Below, in pieces: positions 8,408 to 16,541 of a stretch of 64,000 nt of DNA (position 1 is its first letter; each line of letters opens with the position of its first letter). Below the pieces are notes generated by a model. It searched no databases. It worked only from the letters and a program-made list of their open reading frames with translations, and had not been told where the DNA came from. The DNA is from Actinomycetota bacterium. Its GTDB lineage: Bacteria; Actinomycetota; Aquicultoria; Aquicultorales; Aquicultoraceae. The position numbers were made by a program, and so were the translations under genes. The DNA is taken from NCBI GenBank assembly GCA_018333515.1, contig JAGXSZ010000022.1, forward strand, positions 62,001 through 126,000. Reading direction: 5' to 3'.

Positions 8408-9100
8408 CTATATTGTTGAGATTTCCGCCCACCCAGCCGGGCTATCGAGCTGGACGTTTTCGCCGACTTTGGATGCCGACACTTTGCCCTGGCTCTTTGA
8501 TAACCACTCGAACATATCCTTGAACTTGCCGGGCATCAATCTCACAGGCGCTCGGTTTGCGGGCGAGAGCTGCTTCAGCGTATCCATATCCGCAGGCTCG
8601 ACTCCGACCGTGAAGAATAAGAAGTTTTTGTTGTTTTCTCCGGCATTTATACTTGCGGTTACCTTATCCCAGGTCGCATCGCCTGGTTGCATATCGCTAG
8701 GTTCTCCGTCCGTGATTAGAAATATCCACGGGCGGTAATAATCGATGCCCCTGCTCTTGTATTCAAGCTTGCGCTCTTCTACTAAATCGATGGCCCTAAT
8801 GATAGCCTCACCCATCGGCGTTAAGCCCCCGGCCTGGAGCGTGGGCGGGTCAAATTGTTCGACCGAAGAGAAGTCGTGGGTGATGGTCACACCTTGTCCA
8901 AAGGTTATAATCGCTAAATCGACTCGCTTGCTCGCCAGCTCATCGGAGACGACATCCTCTTTGAAGAACCGTAAGCCCTCGTTGAGCTGGTTCAACTTGC
9001 CATTGGATATCATCGACCCCGACGTGTCGAGCAACAGGACTGTGGCGCAATGCGGGTGCTGGGGATTGGCGATTTCGATACTCTCTTCAAGCCTTGACAT
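8408..9100 (-). CDS. TerY-like von Willebrand factor A domain protein
   Basis: 230 residues from the chosen ATG at 9100, which has a perfect AGGAGG 5 nt upstream; a longer frame to 9142 is less likely. A complete MIDAS metal site is visible: VLLLDTSGSM (DxSxS), a Thr in GGLTPMGEAI, and FLITDGEPSD. This is the TerY type of vWA protein, expected to bind partner proteins through a metal ion. It is the first gene of the vWA / PP2C / kinase / Vsr-like operon. Confidence 0.9.
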   Translation of the reverse strand: MSRLEESIEIANPQHPHCATVLLLDTSGSMISNGKLNQLNEGLRFFKEDVVSDELASKRVDLAIITFGQGVTITHDFSSVEQFDPPTLQAGGLTPMGEAIIRAIDLVEERKLEYKSRGIDYYRPWIFLITDGEPSDMQPGDATWDKVTASINAGENNKNFLFFTVGVEPADMDTLKQLSPANRAPVRLMPGKFKDMFEWLSKSQGKVSASKVGENVQLDSPAGWAEISTI

Positions 9101-9406
9101 AAATCCTCCTGGATGGTCTCTTCCTATGTGCGATTTGAGCACTTATATAATTAGACAACCTGCTGAGGTGCGGCGGCATATTGTGTGTTTAATTGTTGAG
9201 CCGCCACTATTTTGCTCTTGTCCCTGTCCCCTGTATTCTACCATGAATCGAGGTATTTTATGACCAATTTGAAACCTTATTGCCGGCAATTAACATATTG
9301 ATGCAGCCATTCGATTGCCGCGCATACTATGTTGCTAGTCTTAACGGCCGGTGCATGCTAGAATAGCGAATTACATGCTCAAAGCGCTTACATGGAGGGG
9401 TTGTCG

Positions 9407-9658
9407 GTGAAGGTCTTTGTAACAGGTGCAACCGGATTCATCGGCACTTATGTAGCCGATCTGATCTCGGAAACAGGGCATGCTATACGCTGCCTTGTTA
9501 GGAAAACCAGTGACACGAGTAGGCTTAAGAAACTAGGCGCCGAGTTCGTTGTCGGTGATGTCACCGATAAAGACTCTTTAGTAAAGGGCATGACCGATTG
9601 CGACTGGGTTGTTAACCCGGCTAATCATTATTCGTTCTGAGAGCCTGATAAAGATTGA
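9407..9658 (+). pseudogene. Truncated NAD-dependent epimerase/dehydratase (extended SDR) remnant
   Basis: A GTG at 9407 with GGAGGGG upstream starts a good extended-SDR N-terminus: KVFVTGATGFIGTYVADLI (Rossmann GxxGxxG), then GDVTDKDSL and CDWVVNPANHYSF. An in-frame TGA at 9638 then ends it. The next codons read EPDKD before another TGA at 9656. Relatives of this family commonly read YSFWEPDK here, so the first TGA looks like a TGG-to-TGA change and the gene then breaks off completely. The remaining ~250 residues of the enzyme are missing. It cannot encode a working enzyme. Confidence 0.8.
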
Positions 9659-9724
9659 ATGCGCGGTCTTGACACGATGACCTCTTAGATGTACATTTAG
9701 ATGTGCGATTAAGGAGGCAATTCT

Positions 9725-9970
9725 ATGAAAACCATTACTTTTACGGATTTTCGCAAAAAGGCATCAGGTTTTATAACCGAGGTCGAACATGGGGAAACGC
9801 TTATCCTTATGCGACGCGGCAAACCTGTTGCGGAAATAGTACCATTTTCCGACAAGCCCAAACGGACGCCCTCATGGAAACAGACAGGTCTTCGCTTACA
9901 AGTGGAAGGAAGCGACTTGTCTTCGGCTATTTTGGAAGAACGTGAGGCCGAAGATGAGATTGCTGGTTGA
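9725..9970 (+). CDS. Phd/YefM-type antitoxin
   Basis: 81 residues. The N-terminal half MKTITFTDFRKKASGFITEV and GETLILMRRGKPVAEIVPF matches the Phd/YefM DNA-binding and dimer fold. The C-terminal part (LSSAILEEREAEDEI) is the acidic helix expected to wrap the toxin. AGGAGG lies 7 nt before the ATG. The gene overlaps the downstream PIN-domain toxin by 17 nt. Such antitoxins usually repress their own operon. Confidence 0.93.
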   Translation: MKTITFTDFRKKASGFITEVEHGETLILMRRGKPVAEIVPFSDKPKRTPSWKQTGLRLQVEGSDLSSAILEEREAEDEIAG

Positions 9971-10370
9971 TTCGTCGGCTCTTGCCAAGAGATATGTCTT
10001 AGAAGATGAAAGCGAAAACATCGATCACCTTCTTGGGCGTGCGTCAGAGTTGGCTCTATGCATTATTTTAGTGCCTGAAATAGTTTCCGGGCTTAACCGA
10101 CGACTGCGAGAAGGGATTTTGACGGCACATGACTACCGTAAGATTAAAAACCAATTACTAAATGACGTTCGCGATGCGACTGTGCTTCAGTTAACTCCTA
10201 GTGTTATTGCTCATTCGGTCAAGCTACTGGAGAACAATGCCTTGCGCGCAATGGATGCGCTGCATATTGCATGCGCGTTGGAATGGCACGCGGAGCTTTT
10301 TGTCACTGCGGACAGAAGACAACTGACGGCGGCAGACAATGCGGGCCTTAAGACCAAGTACATTGGTTGA
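9954..10370 (+). CDS. VapC-like PIN-domain ribonuclease toxin
   Basis: 138 residues from the ATG at 9954 (GTGAGG upstream, inside the antitoxin gene); a longer start at 9942 is less likely. PIN-domain acidic residues are all visible: LLVDSSALAKRY (first Asp), VPEIVSGLNR (Glu), LRAMDALHIACAL (Asp in MDALH) and LFVTADRRQ (Asp). VapC toxins cleave tRNA or rRNA; the target here is unknown. Together with the Phd-type gene it is a complete type II toxin-antitoxin module. Confidence 0.93.
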   Translation: MRLLVDSSALAKRYVLEDESENIDHLLGRASELALCIILVPEIVSGLNRRLREGILTAHDYRKIKNQLLNDVRDATVLQLTPSVIAHSVKLLENNALRAMDALHIACALEWHAELFVTADRRQLTAADNAGLKTKYIG

Positions 10371-10618
10371 CAAATCACTACAGCGAATGGCTTACCCGAT
10401 GCTGATTTTAGAAACGGCGTGTCGTCATGGAAGAACATTAGCGACTCGATGGCTATCGCCAATCATAGAAATATTCTAAGTGTGAACGAAGAATAATGTT
10501 AAGTAGTCTTTGAGGATTAAAACGCTTTTGCGGACGCTCAAAGACCGACATAGCCTATTTTTCGCTCTCTCTATCTTCGCGACGCAATCACCGCTATTAT
10601 TAACTGGGGTGAGATTTA

Positions 10619-11071
10619 TTGAGCGATCTTCAAGATAAGGCTGATTCGAGCTACATAACTAAAGAAGAAATCTGGGCGTTCGAAGAGCAAGCCGAGCAGC
10701 TCTGTGAGGAATTGTCGGGCATATATAAACCGCTCTTCGTCGAAGACGACTACGATTTGCTGATCGAGGTCTTCAGAATTGATTTTAACCTCTCAACCAA
10801 GAAGGGCATCATCAAAAAGATGTCCAAAGACGACGTTCTCGAACTCGGCTATTACTCGGCAATCGATATTTCGATTTTGGATTCGAGCGGTGCCGTCGTC
10901 GATGTCGACCGGCGGGAATTGAAGAGAAACATCACGTTGTGGGGCTGCTATAAAAGATTTTTCAAGGTAAGGCACATCATGAACACCGCGACGAAAGAAG
11001 AACTCCGAGCGCTCATCGAAAAAACCATCAACGGTTATGCCAAAACACTCGAGTTGGGGTTGATGGCCTAG
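10619..11071 (+). CDS. Hypothetical protein, acidic, 150 aa
   Basis: Starts at a TTG (10619) with GGGGTGAG 5-10 nt upstream. The protein is rich in Glu, Asp and Lys, mainly helical, and has no membrane segment, signal peptide or cysteine cluster. I do not recognise a family. The stretch FEEQAEQLCEELSGIYK near residue 25 and the C-terminal TKEELRALIEKTINGYAKT may be helices of a small regulatory or binding domain. It is a single-gene unit with a likely terminator 35 nt after its stop. Confidence 0.7.
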   Translation: MSDLQDKADSSYITKEEIWAFEEQAEQLCEELSGIYKPLFVEDDYDLLIEVFRIDFNLSTKKGIIKKMSKDDVLELGYYSAIDISILDSSGAVVDVDRRELKRNITLWGCYKRFFKVRHIMNTATKEELRALIEKTINGYAKTLELGLMA

Positions 11072-11105
11072 AGCCATCTTCAATATCGATAGCTAAAACA
11101 GTCAA

Positions 11106-11142
11106 GCCCCGGCGTTGCTGCCAGGGCTTCCGTGTTTCTTAT
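11106..11142 (+). terminator. Rho-independent terminator after the 150-aa hypothetical gene
   Basis: Stem AAGCCC-GGC / GCC-GGGCTT with one mismatch and a 6-nt loop, followed by the T-rich run CCGTGTTTCTT. It begins 35 nt after the stop codon at 11071. Confidence 0.6.
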
Positions 11143-11211
11143 TATGCTCTCGCTCACTACCGCGTATCCGCCTCCGATGCCTACGGAGACTTTTAAGCGT
11201 TCCCGCATCCT

Positions 11212-12447
11212 TTACCGGCGCTTTGTTCTCCGCTTGATACTGCGCTTCGCTCCTCCGTCATAGGCGAGCTTTGAAGCTACCTGAGCGGGCGCAGCCTTAG
11301 CAGACCGGTTCATCCCGGGTAATTGCTGGCTGGCATACTCGAAGCCTTTGAGCTTATCGCGATTGAGCGAAATACCCATCATTCTTTCGATTTCTCGCAA
11401 GTCCCCGACCTCTTCGTGCGAGAGCAAACTAATGGCTGTGCCTGTGGCGCTCGCGCGGCCGGTTCTGCCGATACGGTGCACATAGTCTTCAGGTGTCGAT
11501 GGTATGTCGTAATTTACCACATGCGATATCCCTTCGACATCGATGCCGCGCGCGATGATATCGGTCGCGACGAGTACCTGAAAGCGATTTGCCTTAAAGC
11601 CCGCGAGCGCGGCGTTTCTTTGCGCCTGGCTCCGGTCGGAGTGCATTATTGTCGACTGTATGCCTTTGCGGATAAGCACCCGGCTTAAGAAATCGGCGCG
11701 TCGCTTGGTGCGGGTAAAGACGACGACCTTGCTGAAATCGCGCTGTTTTAGCAGCTCGATGAGTAAATCCGATTTCTGCATCGCGCTAACCGGATATACC
11801 GTCTGTTTGATCGACTCGACCGGCACCTTCTGGTGGCTTACCTCGATGAGCAGCGGATTTGTCAGCGCGTCGTCTATGACTTCCATCACATCGCGCGAGA
11901 CCGTTGCCGAAAACAACATGTTCTGTCGTTTGTCCGGAACTGCCTTGAGGATACGTTTAATATCCGGCAGAAATCCCATATCTAGCATGCGGTCCGCCTC
12001 ATCGAGGACGAGGATCTCCACTTTTGAAAGATCTACATCCCCGCGGCGCATCATATCCAGCAGGCGGCCCGGCGTCGCGATGAGCAAATCGATTCCCCGG
12101 CTCACCTTGCGTCCCTGCGGAGCGTACGGAACGCCGCCATAGACCGCCATGGCCCTATGCTTGGTATGGCGCGAGCAACTTTGAGCTACTTCCTCTATCT
12201 GTGTCGCAAGCTCTCTGGTCGGCGTTACGACTAGCGCTTTGACTACGCCGTCGCTGTTGATACGCTGCAGGATAGGCAGGACAAAGGCCGCCGTCTTTCC
12301 TGTGCCCGTCTGTGCGCAACCGATGATGTCGCGGCCATTGAGTGCTTGCGGAATGGCCTTTTTTTGAATCGGGGTGGGCTCGTTAAAGCCCATCGCCTCT
12401 GTCCACTCGACTAGCGGCAGAGCGACTCCTAAACGTTTGAATGACAT
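11212..12447 (-). CDS. DEAD-box ATP-dependent RNA helicase (RhlE/CshA type)
   Basis: 411 residues with all superfamily 2 motifs in order: Q motif (GFNEPTPIQKKAIP), Walker A AQTGTGKTAAF (about 48), PTRELA, GGVPYAPQ, ATPGRLLD, DEAD (about 150), SAT, VVFTRTKRRADFLS, ATDIIARGIDV and HRIGRTGRA. A short basic C-terminal tail (SIKRRTKRR) should aid RNA binding. It unwinds RNA duplexes in mRNA decay, ribosome assembly or cold adaptation. The neighbours encode an RRM protein and a cold-shock protein, which suggests a cold/RNA-chaperone group. An AAGGAGATTAT site precedes the ATG. Confidence 0.95.
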   Translation of the reverse strand: MSFKRLGVALPLVEWTEAMGFNEPTPIQKKAIPQALNGRDIIGCAQTGTGKTAAFVLPILQRINSDGVVKALVVTPTRELATQIEEVAQSCSRHTKHRAMAVYGGVPYAPQGRKVSRGIDLLIATPGRLLDMMRRGDVDLSKVEILVLDEADRMLDMGFLPDIKRILKAVPDKRQNMLFSATVSRDVMEVIDDALTNPLLIEVSHQKVPVESIKQTVYPVSAMQKSDLLIELLKQRDFSKVVVFTRTKRRADFLSRVLIRKGIQSTIMHSDRSQAQRNAALAGFKANRFQVLVATDIIARGIDVEGISHVVNYDIPSTPEDYVHRIGRTGRASATGTAISLLSHEEVGDLREIERMMGISLNRDKLKGFEYASQQLPGMNRSAKAAPAQVASKLAYDGGAKRSIKRRTKRR

Positions 12448-12693
12448 ATAATCTCCTTAACGTGCGTCTGTATTGAATCGCACAACTTTATTATTAGACG
12501 CAGTTAGTCCGAAGGGTCCTCGGGTTTTCGCGAGGGACAGCTAGCAGTAATAAATGCGACCTTGCTAATTATACCTGTATTTTGTATTTAAATCCAGTTA
12601 ACCAAAATGCATGATGAATTTGAGGGCCGATGACGACTTTTTGCATACAATTGTTGGATGGCAAGGATATGGGCCGGCTCAGGGCTGAGCGCT
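12448..12693. other. Leader and spacer upstream of the DEAD-box helicase
   Basis: No gene seen. On the minus strand, about 45-75 nt upstream of the helicase start, a hairpin of the form GTCC-CTCG ... CGAG-GAC is visible (about 12510-12540). It may belong to a 5' untranslated region. Promoter elements were not identified with confidence. Confidence 0.35.
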
Positions 12694-12729
12694 TAAAAAA
12701 TCTAAGCCCCGACATACGAGTCGGGGCTT
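12694..12729 (-). terminator. Rho-independent terminator of the RRM protein gene
   Basis: A perfect 10-bp stem AAGCCCCGAC/GTCGGGGCTT with a 6-nt loop is followed on the minus strand by AGATTTTTTAAG. It lies 30 nt after the stop of the RRM gene. Confidence 0.88.
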
Positions 12730-12758
12730 ATGTTCAATCTTTTATGCGTGTCTCAACT

Positions 12759-13088
12759 CTACCACCTGCGGTTGCCGCCGCCGCCACCGCCGCCGCCCCT
12801 GAAGCCGCCGCCACCGCCGCCACGACCGCCGCCGCCCGGACGACGCTCTTGCGGACGCGACTCGCTAACTTTTAGCGTACGATCGTCGACTTGGCTGCCG
12901 TTTAGCGCCTCGATAGCCGCTTTAGCCTGGTCATCGTTGGGCATCTCCACAAAAGCGAAACCTTTACTGCGACCGGTCTCCCTGTCTGTGATGACGTTAA
13001 CGGACTCGACTTCACCATGCGCCTCAAAAGCCTCTTTCAAGGTATCCTCTTCGGTGCTGTACGCCAGATTTCCTACATAAATTTTCAT
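12759..13088 (-). CDS. Glycine-rich RRM-type RNA-binding protein
   Basis: 109 residues. One RRM: RNP2 KIYVGNLAY at 2-10 and RNP1 KGFAFVEM at about 42-49, followed by a glycine/arginine-rich tail of about 25 residues ending in NRRW. This is the bacterial/cyanobacterial Rbp type, usually cold-induced and able to bind single-stranded RNA. The glycine tail is encoded by tandem GCC-rich triplets. Translation starts at ATG 13088 with an AAGGAGCC site. A strong terminator follows the gene. Confidence 0.95.
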   Translation of the reverse strand: MKIYVGNLAYSTEEDTLKEAFEAHGEVESVNVITDRETGRSKGFAFVEMPNDDQAKAAIEALNGSQVDDRTLKVSESRPQERRPGGGGRGGGGGGFRGGGGGGGGNRRW

Positions 13089-13202
13089 TGCCTGTTAGGC
13101 TCCTTCCTCGTTCCACTCGGTATGGCTCAACAAATTATCTACTATTTACCCAGAATATATCGCTTATACAACTTTTGAAAAGAGTTCGCAATACAGTCTT
13201 TA

Positions 13203-13580
13203 CTACCTGCGCTTAAGCCTATTAGCCAAATCTTGCTGGTTTTCTTTGCTGGATTTTCTAAGTGCCTTCAACTGGTCTTCGATGCTGCGGTTAAAAGGCT
13301 TATTACCATTCGATTGGCCTCTGCCGGTGTGTTCTGTATTCCGTGGGCGCGGTTTTTCACTGCTCGGTTCTGCGCTGCGGGAAATAACTGTGACGTCAGT
13401 AGCGGTATCACCTTTGGGTCCCTTAATGACCTCGAATTCAACGACGTCATTCTCCGCCAAGTTTTTAAACCCATCGCCTTTTACGGCGCTATAATGCACG
13501 AATAGATCCGGGCCGCTTTCTTGTTCAATAAATCCAAAACCCTTTTGACTATTGAACCATTTTACTTTGCCTTGAACCAT
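13203..13580 (-). CDS. Cold-shock domain protein with basic C-terminal extension
   Basis: 125 residues from the ATG at 13580, chosen because GGAGG sits 5 nt upstream; a GTG 6 nt earlier would overlap that site. The first ~68 residues are a full cold-shock domain with RNP1 KGFGFIEQ and RNP2 DLFVHYSAV. About 57 further charged residues follow ([19 protein letters not shown], then a helix with [21 protein letters not shown]). The usual bacterial protein is ~66-70 residues, so the tail is a clear extension. Role: single-stranded nucleic-acid chaperone. Confidence 0.93.
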   Translation of the reverse strand: MVQGKVKWFNSQKGFGFIEQESGPDLFVHYSAVKGDGFKNLAENDVVEFEVIKGPKGDTATDVTVISRSAEPSSEKPRPRNTEHTGRGQSNGNKPFNRSIEDQLKALRKSSKENQQDLANRLKRR

Positions 13581-13740
13581 GTTCACCTCCAGACGACCGA
13601 CACAATTATAGTGCGCCTGATTTCATTCCTTCTAATGCAGGCGGGCATGCTATGCCTTTGGACGAGTCGCGATCATCTATGGCTGGCCCGATTACAGGAA
13701 CATAAACATTATCCATGATTATGGAGACTTTGTACAGCAT

Positions 13741-13850
13741 AAGCGCTTCAAAAGAAAAAGTCGAGAGGTTAAATCAACCGTAGCTAATTAGGGGCAAAGA
13801 GCAAGTTTGCGGAGACCCTTTTGCCGGCTCGCGCGCCCAACTATTTAGCG
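13741..13850 (-). promoter_or_regulatory. Structured leader candidate upstream of the cold-shock gene
   Basis: On the minus strand, 160-270 nt before the cold-shock ATG: an outer stem GGCAAA-AG/CTTTGCC around an inner stem GCAA/TTGC (about 13791-13825), then a small hairpin GGTTgatttAACC (about 13766-13778), then CTTTTTCTTTT (13750-13760). This order resembles an aptamer or thermosensor followed by an attenuator. I cannot match it to a known riboswitch class. Confidence 0.4.
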
Positions 13851-13864
13851 CTCCGCCAATGAGC

Positions 13865-14032
13865 TTAACTAGCGTTTTTCATGCCGCCAATCGGCCGCCC
13901 ATCGTTTGCTGTAAAGAGCTGGAACTTGAAACCACAGCATTCCTGACATGCTTCTACTTTTACCGCCAGTTCCGGCGGATATATGACCCTCCAGGTCCTG
14001 CCGCATTTTTCACACACATGCTCTCTAGTCAA
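13865..14032 (-). CDS. Small zinc-ribbon protein
   Basis: 55 residues from a TTG at 14032 that has AAAGGAG nine nt upstream. The frame extends to an ATG at 14053, but that codon directly abuts a TATAAT box, so it is an unlikely start. CEKC and CQEC pairs about 20 residues apart make a zinc ribbon (HVCEKCGRTWRVIYPP, then EACQECCGFKFQLF). Function unknown; it may be a nucleic-acid or protein-binding knuckle. Confidence 0.65.
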   Translation of the reverse strand: MTREHVCEKCGRTWRVIYPPELAVKVEACQECCGFKFQLFTANDGRPIGGMKNAS

Positions 14033-14053
14033 GGTGAGCCGCTCCTTTGTCAT

Positions 14054-14081
14054 ATTATATCATCCCGGCTGCGGTTTTGAA
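14054..14081 (-). promoter_or_regulatory. Sigma-70-type promoter of the zinc-ribbon gene
   Basis: Minus strand: -35 TTCAAA, 16-bp spacer, perfect -10 TATAAT. The -10 ends 21 nt before the chosen TTG start, leaving room for a very short leader with the AAAGGAG ribosome site. Confidence 0.6.
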
Positions 14082-14304
14082 TATCGCTAGGCGAGATTAT
14101 CGAATATTGAGGAATGTCGGGCTAACAAAATATCCGCTAGATTGCCGGTAGAAAGCGCGCCATGATTGTAAGTCCCAACCGGCACTCGGCCCGCCGAGGG
14201 GCTGACTGACTTTGTTCGACTGTAGATAAACTCAAATCGAAAAAGCCTCGATTAGCGGCATAGTGATAAACCGCTCAAGGTAACCGCCGTCGAGCTTGAT
14301 CGAC

Positions 14305-14739
14305 CTACGGTATCCGCACCACAAAAACCGAGCATGGGCAATATCTTACGACTTCGGTGGCAACGCTACCCAGCGGGAACCTGCCGTATTCGCGCAAGCC
14401 GCGGCTGCCGACTACGACCAAATCGATACTCTCCTTCTCCGCAAAATCGAGAATCTCTTCGGCTACCGAGTTAGCGGTTACTTTCAAAACACACTCGGGC
14501 GAGACATTCTGTGTCTCCATATACGCCCTCGTCTCTTCGAGGAGCGCTTCGCTCCCCTTCAATAAACCCGCCGATATCTCGGTTTTTTGAGCATCCGTAA
14601 GCGCGATATCCATATCGACCGTCGATGGCGCGACGGACAAGAGAAAGACCTCTATCGCCTTGGACTTTGCGTAATCGATCGCGATATCGACCGCTTCGGC
14701 CGAGTGTCTCGAACCATCTATGGGTACCAGTACTCTCAA
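14305..14739 (-). CDS. Universal stress protein, UspA family
   Basis: 144 residues. Begins RVLVPIDGSRHSAEAVDIA and ends with the ATP-binding signature GSRGLREYGRFPLGSVA (G-2x-G-9x-G-S/T), so it is the nucleotide-binding UspA subtype. Single domain, cytoplasmic. AGGAGGTTGACTTGAG lies before the ATG. A single-gene unit next to other stress genes. Confidence 0.95.
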   Translation of the reverse strand: MRVLVPIDGSRHSAEAVDIAIDYAKSKAIEVFLLSVAPSTVDMDIALTDAQKTEISAGLLKGSEALLEETRAYMETQNVSPECVLKVTANSVAEEILDFAEKESIDLVVVGSRGLREYGRFPLGSVATEVVRYCPCSVFVVRIP

Positions 14740-15012
14740 GTCAACCTCCTAAAAAGCCTTCTCGCCACGCGAGTTATCGTGAAATAATCTATAGTGCCTG
14801 GTAATAAGTTGATTCATTCTAACAAAGTATCTCGAGGCTGTCTATCAGTTGAGCCGGGCATCATCGGCCCTCCGCAGTGAAACGTTCAACTTAGAATGGT
14901 CGGAGGCGGTCGCCATCGAGTCAAGAATGACCGGCGCATAGATTAACAGGGATTGGCGATTGTGATATATTGTTCAAAGGACAACCATCTATAACGACGA
15001 GGTGGCTTCTGA

Positions 15013-16527
15013 ATGGTCAAAAAACACACAAATAAGAAGGGGCATTCCTCGAACCCGCTCTATCTTTGGATGCTTTATGTTATAGCGGTCGTCTGCGGGG
15101 CGGTATTGATGGGTCTTCAGATACTCGGCGGACGCCTGCTCTCGCCTTTTTTCGGCGCCTCGGTCTATGTGTGGGGCAGTGTAATCTCCGTATTTCTAAT
15201 CGCTCTCAGCACCGGGTATTATGTTGGAGGTATCGTCTCGGACAAAAGGCCTAGCGTGGTCTACCTGGCGGGTTTTATCGCCGCCGCCGGCATGCTCACA
15301 TTTATAATACCGCCGCTCGCTCCCCCGCTGTCGAGATTCTTTTTCGCGACTGGTCTCGTAAATTACGGAGCGCTGGTCGTATCGATGATTCTATTTTTCT
15401 TGCCGAGCGTCGGGCTGGGCATGGTCTCTCCTTATGTCGTCAAGCTAGGTGTCGCCGAGACCGACCGTCTCGGCAATATGGTCGGAAAATTCTACTCGGT
15501 TTCGACTTTCGGCAGCATTTTCGGCACGCTCGCCACCACTTTTGTCTTGATACCGTATTTCGGCGTAAACGAAGTGATCTTCACTCTCGGAGCGGTACTT
15601 GTAACGCTCGCTTTGGCCGTCTTCGTGTCGCAGCGCCTCTGGCGCCGAACGGCCGGTGTTCTTGTCTCAACGGTCTTGATATTGACAGCCGCGCTTACGT
15701 CACCCACACTCGCCGTTTCGATGCGAAATATGGAGACGGTCTTTACGCACGAATCGATGTATAATGATATCTTCGTCGGGGACCAGGGCGATATCAGATA
15801 TTTGATCTTTACGGAAAAGCTGCTCCAGAGCGGCATGCTCAAAACCTACCCGAATGAGCACCTTTTCAGCTACACCAGGCTCATTGATGAGGCTTCGGCG
15901 CATTTCAAGCCCGACGCAGGCGATTTTTTACTTATAGGGCTGGGCGGAGGCTCCATCCCTAAGGCCCTCCTGGCCGGCCGCGAAAATATAACGGTCGACT
16001 CGATAGAAATCGACCAAGCGGTCATAGATGTCGCGTATGACTATTTCGATATGCCGAAAAACGACAATTTCCGCACCATCGCCATGGACGGAAGGATGTT
16101 CCTGCAGGCAACAGAGAAACAGTATGATGTGATAATGCTCGACGCTTACAACAGCCTCTTTATCCCATATCATTTGACTACTAACGAGTTCTTCGAAGAG
16201 TTGGCGGCGGCTCTCAAGCCGGACGGCATCGCGGTGCTGAATATTATCAGTAATCCTGACGGTGAATACAGCAGGTTTTTTAAGAGCTTACTTAAGACCG
16301 TAAACGAGACTTTCCCGGAATGGCGCATTTACCTGGCCGAAGACGCAAATCCAAACAGTATCAACAACATAGTGCTGGTCGCGTCGCGCAAAGAACTCGG
16401 CTCACCCGGTCCGATCGGAGACTTTATCGAATACCGGGAGCCGCTGGACTTTTCGGAAGCGATGATTCTAACGGATAATTATGCGCCCGTCGAACTCCTC
16501 GCCGCCGACCTCATGAAGAAGTTTTAA
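15013..16527 (+). CDS. Membrane-fused spermidine-synthase-like protein
   Basis: 504 residues. About 240 N-terminal residues form seven or so membrane helices (for example LYVIAVVCGAVLMGLQILGG and SMILFFLPSVGLGMVSPYVV). The C-terminal ~250 form a polyamine-synthase/SAM-type Rossmann domain with DFLLIGLGGGSIPKALL (about 303-319), IEIDQAVIDVA, DGRMFL and DVIMLDAYNS. This MFS-plus-spermidine-synthase fusion is common in actinobacteria and other phyla, but the substrate is not established. ATG at 15013 with GACGAGGTGG upstream. Convergent with rimM. Confidence 0.9.
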   Translation: MVKKHTNKKGHSSNPLYLWMLYVIAVVCGAVLMGLQILGGRLLSPFFGASVYVWGSVISVFLIALSTGYYVGGIVSDKRPSVVYLAGFIAAAGMLTFIIPPLAPPLSRFFFATGLVNYGALVVSMILFFLPSVGLGMVSPYVVKLGVAETDRLGNMVGKFYSVSTFGSIFGTLATTFVLIPYFGVNEVIFTLGAVLVTLALAVFVSQRLWRRTAGVLVSTVLILTAALTSPTLAVSMRNMETVFTHESMYNDIFVGDQGDIRYLIFTEKLLQSGMLKTYPNEHLFSYTRLIDEASAHFKPDAGDFLLIGLGGGSIPKALLAGRENITVDSIEIDQAVIDVAYDYFDMPKNDNFRTIAMDGRMFLQATEKQYDVIMLDAYNSLFIPYHLTTNEFFEELAAALKPDGIAVLNIISNPDGEYSRFFKSLLKTVNETFPEWRIYLAEDANPNSINNIVLVASRKELGSPGPIGDFIEYREPLDFSEAMILTDNYAPVELLAADLMKKF

Positions 16528-16541
16528 TCACACCGAAAAGC

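Noticed and set aside
9638-9640. TGA read as Trp (alternative code)
   Set aside because: Many genes here, such as thiC and the vapC-linked antitoxin, end at TGA, so TGA is a normal stop and the epimerase is simply broken.
12630-13080. Proline/alanine-rich plus-strand frames
   Set aside because: They come from the GCC/CCG triplet run that encodes the glycine tail of the RRM protein on the other strand.
13765-13825. Possible cyclic-di-GMP or c-di-AMP aptamer in the cold-shock leader
   Set aside because: Some short blocks look similar (GGCAAA, CGCAAA), but the order and length do not fit either class; kept only as an unassigned structured leader.
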